A DNA stretch of 10,176 bases, from contig RWJK01001698.1 in assembly GCA_004335835.1 (NCBI GenBank), forward strand, positions 1-10,176. The letters run 5' to 3'. This stretch comes from Scenedesmus sp. ARA3 (Eukaryota > Chlorophyta > Chlorophyceae > Sphaeropleales > Scenedesmaceae). Every line of letters begins with the position of its first letter. Within the stretch, counting starts at the first letter, position 1. Positions 8,695-10,176 of the stretch are shown one piece after another. A program made the position numbers and the translations under genes. The notes below the pieces were generated by a model. That model was not told the DNA's origin and ran no database searches. It saw nothing but the letters and a program-made list of their open reading frames with translations.

Positions 8695-8858
8695 GCAGGG
8701 TGTGGCGCATGGACAGCGGTGACTACCATTCCCTTGCCCAGCTCATCAGTGATGCCTGGCAGCAGCGCTGCAATGAGCGCCAGGCGGCGGGGCTGGCAGT
8801 GCTGCCACGCCCACAGCTGATGCACTCCAACATCAGCAGCGTGGATGACATATGCAAG
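1547..8858 (+). CDS. Unrecognised protein, ten-exon model, 3' incomplete
   Basis: Gene model: join of 1547-1722, 1953-1996, 2428-2539, 2905-3010, 3585-3669, 3920-4294, 5047-5121, 5632-5816, 6993-7204 and 8699-8858. The total is 1530 bases, 510 codons, no internal stop. Junction phases after exons 1-10 are 2,1,2,0,1,1,1,0,2,0, and each exon's acceptor phase agrees with the preceding donor, which independently supports the chain. Donors are GTGAG, GTGCG, GTGGG or GTACG; nine of the acceptors end CTGCAG, GTGCAG, CCGCAG or TTCAG. I do not recognise the family. The product is rich in leucine, alanine and glutamine, has no N-terminal hydrophobic signal and no clear membrane span, and looks mostly helical. 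The coding region continues past exon 10 and probably past the window. A possible 18-base microexon at 6317-6334 would add six residues in frame. Confidence 0.75.
1953..1996 (+). CDS. Exon 2 (44 bases)
   Basis: The acceptor GCGCTGCAG ends at 1952 after a short CTG run. The exon encodes YKLRMQNMYSQFMT and ends in phase 1. The donor GTGAGC at 1997 runs straight into a long CAG/CGG tract. The short exon keeps frame on both sides, which supports both splice sites. Confidence 0.7.
2002..2118 (+). repeat. Interrupted CAG/CGG tract after the exon 2 donor
   Basis: About 115 bases of CAG triplets with CGG/GCGGCAG interruptions start within five bases of the exon 2 donor. The complementary CTG tract lies at the far end of the same intron (about 2384-2418), so the two could pair in the pre-mRNA. 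Polyglutamine, polyalanine and polyserine frames through it are low-complexity artefacts. Confidence 0.85.
2150..2185 (-). repeat. Inverted copy of the exon 3 acceptor and 5' end
   Basis: These 36 bases are the reverse complement of 2425-2460 (last three intron bases plus the start of exon 3), with 34 of 36 matching by eye. The inverted copy continues into CAG-rich DNA (about 2192-2218), the complement of the CTG tract before exon 3. On the minus strand it would read GVSADFALKIR. It lies within intron 2 and can fold against the real exon. Confidence 0.8.
2384..2418 (+). repeat. CTG/CCG tract before the exon 3 acceptor
   Basis: A run of CTG triplets with a CCG interruption ends about nine bases before the exon 3 acceptor and is followed by CCGTCCCTGCAG. 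It stands where a pyrimidine tract would be expected. Confidence 0.8.
2428..2539 (+). CDS. Exon 3
   Basis: The acceptor CCCTGCAG ends at 2427. The exon completes a Gly codon from exon 2, then reads VSADFALKIRRISGGDGS and ends in QQQPEIY. The donor is at 2540 (GTGCGG), phase 2. The frame is open through all 112 bases, and it also continues open past the donor until a TAG, so the donor is chosen for phase agreement with exon 4. Its first 33 bases are also present in inverted form upstream. Confidence 0.75.
2617..2904 (+). repeat. Partial upstream copies of the exon 4 acceptor end with CTG tracts
   Basis: A copy at about 2776-2818 is preceded by a CTG tract (about 2742-2766) and GCGCAG, and reads VLALRVCRQLV where exon 4 reads ALMKRVCVQLQ. 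An older copy at about 2617-2657 matches the AAG..GTGTG.TGCAG..CTGC.GCAGCTG.AGCC core of exon 4 and reads RSVVQALRQLEP. A third, weak candidate begins near 2710 (ALRHRLL). All three lie before the intact exon. The last tract, about 14 CTG units at 2860-2904, ends in the functional acceptor CTGCAG. Confidence 0.6.
2905..3010 (+). CDS. Exon 4
   Basis: The acceptor follows directly on the (CTG)n tract. The exon completes a Ser codon, then reads ALMKRVCVQLQQLQPLELRV and ends in FHDGWQPPE in phase 0. It is Leu/Gln-rich and probably an amphipathic helix. The donor is GTGAGC at 3011. A second copy of the exon's last 30 bases with its own donor lies at 3080-3109. Confidence 0.8.
3019..3151 (+). repeat. 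Second copy of the exon 4 donor end between two CTG tracts
   Basis: At 3080-3109 the last 30 bases of exon 4 (2981-3010) recur with 26 matches and read EFHGGWQPSE, again followed by a GT donor (GTGACC at 3110). CTG tracts lie on both sides: about 3019-3046 after the real donor and about 3131-3151 after the copy. The copy is in the intron and lacks the rest of the exon. Confidence 0.8.
3233..3299 (+). ncRNA. Intronic hairpin, microRNA-precursor-like candidate
   Basis: Within intron 4, GCTGCTGCTG-CCTGGCATG (3233-3251) pairs with CATGCCAGG-CAA-CAGCAGCAGC (3278-3299), apart from a 3-base bulge. Pairing continues inward from 3252-3260 to 3269-3277 with two G-U pairs and one mismatch, leaving an 8-base loop (3261-3268). 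That gives about 28 pairs in a 67-base hairpin. Green algae do make small RNAs from intronic hairpins, but expression is not shown. It may equally be a relic of an inverted duplication. Confidence 0.3.
3435..3500 (+). repeat. Upstream degenerate copy of exon 5
   Basis: It starts after an AATCAG acceptor-like end with GCGATGCTGTCGAGGCT, as exon 5 does, and remains alignable for about 60 bases. It has lost one base in the GGTGGGGCCGC region and several more near GTGTCAAC, so its frame is broken relative to exon 5. It precedes the intact copy by 150 bases. A CTG tract (about 3535-3577) separates the two. Confidence 0.8.
3535..3577 (+). repeat. CTG tract before the exon 5 acceptor
   Basis: About 14 CTG units, interrupted near their start, end seven bases before the acceptor GTGTTCAG of exon 5. 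Confidence 0.85.
3585..3669 (+). CDS. Exon 5
   Basis: The acceptor TTCAG ends at 3584. The exon reads AMLSRLSANGVAPISWVDIN then GSPVAIGS in phase 0, and ends in phase 1 before donor GTGAGA at 3670. It includes the only strongly beta/turn-like stretch of the predicted protein (ISWVDINGSPVAIGSG). The degenerate copy upstream confirms the acceptor position. Confidence 0.8.
3701..3735 (+). repeat. Hairpin in intron 5
   Basis: TGAGCAGCA (3701-3709) and TGCTGCTCA (3727-3735) are perfect complements around a 17-base loop, beginning about 30 bases after the exon 5 donor. Function unknown. Confidence 0.6.
3825..3879 (+). repeat. Upstream copy of the exon 6 acceptor end
   Basis: After a TTGCCTGCAG acceptor it reads GPIGADSNTHIALYR, using the G carried from exon 5, against GPIEAASNTETS in the copy used at 3920. 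The preceding intron bases (CATTG....TTGCCTGCAG) are also similar. No in-phase donor closes it, so I treat it as a junction copy rather than an extra exon. Confidence 0.65.
3920..4294 (+). CDS. Exon 6 with alanine-rich stretch
   Basis: The acceptor TTGCCTGCAG ends at 3919. The exon starts GPIEAASNTETSCMQAVQAA, passes through about 60 residues of alanine-rich low complexity (about 3980-4180), then reads CVLDRTERLACS and LGHMVGVVEAINETGHNFD and ends in ILLMA plus one base. The donor is GTGGGC at 4295, phase 1. The frame is open for all 375 bases. Part of the alanine-rich segment could instead be an intron: a CCTGCAG at 4214-4220 precedes C-TTG-GGA at the position where the downstream copies also have CAG. 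The long exon is the simplest reading, but the internal boundary is uncertain. Confidence 0.65.
4295..4646 (+). repeat. Two more copies of the exon 6 donor end
   Basis: The last 70 or so bases of exon 6 recur twice, ending at 4463 and 4646, each followed by a donor (GTGAGC, GTGGGC). Copy 2 reads SLGRMAGVVEAINETG then HNFDILLMAG and keeps the frame. Copy 3 is older and reads MARVMGQIHNAGHEFNLLLM. The intron piece between copies is repeated too (TACATGTGG.TCCTGGC in both). Copy spacing is 169 and 183 bases. Confidence 0.85.
4651..4699 (+). repeat. CAG tract after the third exon 6 donor copy
   Basis: About 16 uninterrupted CAG units begin four bases after the donor of the outermost copy. Together with the tract after exon 2, this shows CAG orientation next to donors, opposite to the CTG orientation next to acceptors. 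Confidence 0.9.
4700..5046 (+). other. Remainder of intron 6
   Basis: Rich in TGCTGTGC motifs. The 16 bases TGCTGTGCAGGGCGGC occur at about 4939-4954 and again across the exon 7 acceptor (about 5037-5052), a short acceptor-side copy. No other gene-like content is seen. Confidence 0.6.
5047..5121 (+). CDS. Exon 7
   Basis: The acceptor GCTGTGCAG ends at 5046. The exon completes a Gly codon and reads RRSTDLLHLLLQNLYFMHHA then RNYI and one base (phase 1). The donor is GTGAGA at 5122. It looks like a leucine-rich amphipathic helix. A copy of its last 37 bases lies at 5200-5236. Confidence 0.8.
   Translation, partial: GGAPPTCCTCCCRTCTSCTTRATT
5138..5160. repeat. ACTAGTAGT minisatellite
   Basis: Two exact ACTAGTAGT units (5138-5146 and 5147-5155) followed by ACTAC, 16 bases after the exon 7 donor. 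This is the only non-CTG simple repeat noticed in the gene. Confidence 0.8.
5200..5236 (+). repeat. Second copy of the exon 7 donor end
   Basis: These bases match 5085-5121 at about 30 of 37 positions and read NPYFMKHARNYS plus a G, followed by GTGAGG at 5237. The spacing from the real donor is 115 bases. Confidence 0.8.
5326..5631 (+). repeat. Two upstream copies of the exon 8 acceptor end with CTG tracts
   Basis: Copies begin at 5349 and 5480, each directly after a CTG tract ending CTGCAG. They read GTSSVLVCALLRQIMVDLGM and GTSSVLVCALLRPLMVDRGM. Each runs about 60 bases and then dissolves into the next CTG/CCG tract (about 5409-5479 and 5542-5631) without a donor. The repeated unit is therefore tract plus acceptor plus exon 5' end, with spacing of 131 and 152 bases. 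The third copy is the real exon. Confidence 0.9.
5632..5816 (+). CDS. Exon 8
   Basis: The acceptor is at the end of the longest CTG tract. The exon reads TSSVLVCAVLRPLMVDLGMP, then a Gln-rich helix (LQQRQQLVKRLLG) and ends SSMAQQLLAGYDQEAGRRCG-LK in phase 0. The donor is GTACGG at 5817. Its 5' end is repeated twice upstream and its 3' end three times downstream, so both splice junctions are independently marked. Confidence 0.85.
5817..6181 (+). repeat. Three downstream copies of the exon 8 donor end (240-bp higher-order unit)
   Basis: Copies of QLLAGYDQEAGRRCGLK end at 5941, 6056 and 6181, followed by GTGCAG, GTACGG and GTACGC. Spacings from 5816 are 125, 115 and 125 bases. Copies 1 and 3 share the same following intron (GTACGGCATAT..TTTCGGTTACA, then TCACTAGTGGCTACAGTAGA), so the array is a duplicated pair with a 240-base period. 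Copy 2 has QEAGRRCG; copy 3 has QEAGQRCR and a mutated last codon (AAC); copy 4 has QEPSRRCG. Confidence 0.9.
6294..6429 (+). repeat. Orphan duplicated segment in intron 8, possible microexon
   Basis: The 41 bases 6294-6334 recur at 6389-6429 with 37 matches, a 95-base period. The segment does not match any exon in the model. In the first copy 18 bases (6317-6334) lie between a CTGCAG acceptor and GTGTGA, with phase 0 on both sides, encoding GQEWHL. In the second copy the acceptor and donor are altered. It may be a genuine microexon between exons 8 and 9, or just intron sequence. Confidence 0.55.
6509..6992 (+). repeat. Two upstream copies of the exon 9 acceptor end with intron
   Basis: Copies start at 6509 and 6757 after TTGCAG or CTCTGCAG and read VPVCISQRLAHLLFMAANGD and the near-identical QCLSHLLF form. 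Copy 1 is cut by TGA after TPTA; copy 2 reads on into TALPDTFSTRCAGGCS then stops. The following intron (about 150 bases, including TGCCTGGTAATACCAAACAC) is almost identical in both, apart from a 12-base insertion in the first. Spacing is 248 and 236 bases. The high identity suggests recent events. Confidence 0.9.
6993..7204 (+). CDS. Exon 9
   Basis: The acceptor GCTCTGCAG ends at 6992. The exon reads VPVCISQCLAHLLFMAANGD, QTPTALPDTFGTPYFVRVAL, LLEAPAEFVEDMALRWGQQI and EPGSKVFDLF. It ends with GG, phase 2, before GTGAGT at 7205. It is the only copy with both ends joined and an open frame throughout. The downstream donor-end copies end in AG rather than GG, so the junction codon is Gly here and would be Arg in the others. 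Family not recognised. Confidence 0.85.
7205..8176 (+). repeat. Five downstream copies of the exon 9 donor end
   Basis: Copies of the ..RVALLLE.PAEFVEDM..RWG..IEPGSKVFDLF segment end at 7415, 7639, 7801, 7960 and 8176. The bases after them are GCTAGT, GTGAGG, GTGAGG, GCGAGT and GTGACA, so two have GC instead of GT. The copy ending 7639 is frameshifted (a stop in GAGTGTGTGAG). The others stay open: QPPAEFVQDMQQRWGVQIEP (7415), PPPEFVEDMQQQWGVAIAPS (7801), EPLAEFVEDMALRWGVKIEQ (7960) and QPPAEFVQDMQQRWGAQIEP (8176). Some copies carry the preceding TFGTPYF part as well. Confidence 0.9.
8177..8361 (+). other. Middle of intron 9
   Basis: No exon copy or open frame of note. It includes short TGTGGTGCTG repeats near 8251-8265. 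It links the donor-side array of exon 9 with the acceptor-side array of exon 10. Confidence 0.5.
8362..8698 (+). repeat. Two upstream copies of the exon 10 acceptor end with CTG tracts
   Basis: Copies begin at 8427 and 8548, after CCGCAG and CCACAG, and read VWRMDSGDYPTLAQLITDAW (frame of exon 9) or shifted equivalents. Each is about 90 bases long and ends in CAGTTCTAAAATTAACTTG or CAATTCTGAAATTCATTTG before the next CTG tract. Tracts lie at about 8362-8423, 8518-8543 and 8640-8694. The spacing of the acceptors is 121 and 151 bases. The third acceptor opens the real exon. Confidence 0.9.
8699..8858 (+). CDS. Exon 10
   Basis: The acceptor TGCCGCAG ends at 8698. The exon completes a Gly codon, then reads VWRMDSGDYHSLAQLISDAW, QQRCNERQAAGLAVLPRPQL and MHSNISSVDDICK in phase 0. 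The donor is GTGCGA at 8859. It differs from the two upstream copies after DAW, where they turn into intron-like sequence. Its 3' end is repeated twice downstream. Confidence 0.85.
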
Positions 8859-8940
8859 GTGCGATGCACAGCAGTTGCCCTGATTGCACTCTTAAATCGT
8901 GAACTTTGCATTGTTTGTTTGAAGCATTGTTGGTGTGAAG

Positions 8941-9115
8941 CAACATCAGCAGCGTGGACGACATTTGCAAGGTGCGGCTGGTTGCTTGCAGGAATTGCTG
9001 TGCTGCTTGCAGGAAATGCTGTGTTGCATTCAGGAAGGAGTTTTGGTCTGCAGGATCTGACTGATGCAGGCAGCTGATGCACTCCAACATCAGCAGCGTG
9101 GACGACATACGCAAG
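8941..9115 (+). repeat. Two downstream copies of the exon 10 donor end
   Basis: NISSVDDICK recurs ending at 8971, and MHSNISSVDDIRK ending at 9115, both followed by GTGCGG. The DNA after both donors is also alike (GTGCGG.TGGTTGCTTGCAGG). Spacing from 8858 is 113 and 144 bases. Between them lie small repeats of TGCTGTG.TGC.T.CAGGAA (about 8994-9034). Confidence 0.85.
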
Positions 9116-9417
9116 GTGCGGATGGTTGCTTGCAGGAAACGATGCGCTGCTTGCAGAAAATGCGTCATTGCCTGCAGGTGTGCCCACTCATCCTGGGAAG
9201 CGTGTCACAATGGCAAGCACCCACAATCAATCAAATCAACTGTATGCAGCATGCTGCCCAACTTTGCAGCCTGCCTTGCGTAGCCGTTGAGGTGCCCAAC
9301 CCTGCGACATCTGAGTAGGATAAAGCCTTTCAGCACCAGAGCCAGCTTGAGTCCTGCTTACATGTTGTAAAGTGAAAACTCTCCCTTTTATTTGTGCACC
9401 TGCAATTGCACCTGCAG
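9116..9417 (+). other. Intron 10 sequence
   Basis: About 300 bases with no exon-like copy after the initial donor-side similarity. Several CTGCAG-like acceptor motifs occur (for example near 9174-9179 and 9403-9417) but no supported exon. Confidence 0.5.
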
Positions 9418-10176
9418 CTGACGGCGCTGCCGGAGCAGCTGCGCCCGCACATGTCGGGCTTTGGGGGCCTTGAGGATGGCTTCTCTAGTCTGTGTCCTTT
9501 GCTGCTGCCACCCAAATTATATTTCAATGCTGCTGCCCTGCCTGCGACAGCATTTATGCTCCCAACACACTACAGCTTGGTGCCGCCATCCAAGCTGTGC
9601 AACGTCTGCCGCACATAATACGCATATGCACTGACCGTTATGCTTTTGCTTTCCTGCGTTACTGTGTTGATTCGTTTATAGCACAGCTGGCGGCGCTGCC
9701 CGGGCAGCTACGCCCGCACAAGTTGTGGGCTTTGGGGCCTTGCGGATGGCTTCCTTCCTCTGCGCTCCTTTTTTTGCCACCCAGACTGCTGCTGCTGCCC
9801 TGCCTGCAAGAATACCTGCACTCCCAAAACAAAACAATACAGCTTGCTGCCGCGATGCAAGCTACGCAACATATTCTGAACAATCAAGTATTGGTAATCC
9901 TCATGTGCTTCTGGCTTGCCTGCGCTACTGTGTTGATCCAATCGCAGTTGCTGCCGGAGCAGCTGCGCCCGCAGCAGTCGTCAACCATCAGCTGAGCAAG
10001 CCACTTTCGTCCTCACCTATTGATTGGTGGCTGCTGTTGTGTGTGCTGCAAACTGTTCCTGCACAACCACTATGGTGGCTTTACCTGCGACACCTGCGGT
10101 TGGCGGCGCTGCCGGAGCAGCTGCGCCCGCACACGTTGGGCTTTGGGGGCCTTGCAGATGGCTTCTCTCTGTGTGT
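9418..10176 (+). repeat. Acceptor-end copies of exon 11 (at least four)
   Basis: Copies start at 9418, 9687, 9948 and about 10100. The first reads LTALPEQLRPHMSGFGGLED-GF after CACCTGCAG in phase 0, as exon 10 requires. The second is frameshifted within the GGGG run. The third is cut after QLRPQQSS. The fourth reads LAALPEQLRPHTLGFGGLAD-GF, but its acceptor is CTGCGG instead of CTGCAG. Intron DNA between copies 1-2 and 2-3 is homologous too (TGCTGCCCTGCCTGC and ACTGTGTTGAT). By the rule seen at other exons the used copy should be the last, so it may lie beyond the window. Copy 1 could serve as an exon but has no clear donor. Confidence 0.8.

Noticed and set aside
8362..8858. Regularly spaced repeats resembling a CRISPR array
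   Set aside because: Units are 90-base exon fragments separated by CTG tracts, bounded by splice acceptors, in a eukaryotic gene.
5349..9115. Internal amino-acid repeats of a repeat protein
   Set aside because: The copies stop exactly at splice sites, lie in different frames and include stops, so they are not translated in series.
9418..9618. Terminal exon ending at the TAA near 9615
   Set aside because: The frame after PEQLRPHMSGFGG runs into sequence that matches the intron between later copies, so the stop is probably not the protein's end.
2150..10176. Assembly artefact from merged haplotypes
   Set aside because: Not excluded, but unlikely as the main cause: copies differ by many substitutions and indels, have different lengths on the acceptor and donor sides, and follow exon ends at many separate sites.

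Overview
The window looks like nuclear DNA of a green alga, probably of the Chlamydomonadales. It holds the 5' portion of one intron-rich protein-coding gene on the + strand. Four things point this way: exons rich in CTG, CGC and GCC codons; donors of the GTGAG/GTGCG type; acceptors that nearly all end in (C/T)GCAG or CTGCAG; and very many CTG/CAG triplet tracts in the introns. The lineage is inferred from style, not from a recognised marker gene.

Layout: 1-1546 is upstream and 5'-UTR sequence without a convincing gene. It carries several perfect palindromes and a duplicated 5'-UTR segment. A start codon at 1547 opens a chain of ten exons: 1547-1722, 1953-1996, 2428-2539, 2905-3010, 3585-3669, 3920-4294, 5047-5121, 5632-5816, 6993-7204 and 8699-8858. 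Every junction keeps the reading frame, giving 1530 coding bases or 510 codons with no stop. The eleventh exon is represented from 9418 onward by at least four partial copies, and its functional copy probably lies past the right edge. I do not recognise the protein family. It looks soluble and mostly helical, with an alanine-rich low-complexity stretch in exon 6 and no evident signal peptide or membrane segment.

The striking feature is how the introns are built. From exon 3 onward nearly every exon-intron boundary is tandemly repeated inside the intron. Copies of the exon's 5' end with its acceptor lie upstream of the exon, and copies of its 3' end with its donor lie downstream. The exon-proximal copy is always the one that fits the frame; the others are often frameshifted, truncated or have damaged splice sites. 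Exon 9 has six copies of its donor end, exon 8 has four, and exons 8, 9 and 10 have three copies each of their acceptor ends. CTG tracts often abut the acceptors, and CAG tracts follow two of the donor ends. The likely reading is intron growth by repeated duplication of splice junctions, which the protein does not feel because splicing can ignore the outer copies. Inverted copies and hairpins inside introns 2, 4 and 5 add further structure. No RNA gene, CRISPR array or autonomous mobile element was found.
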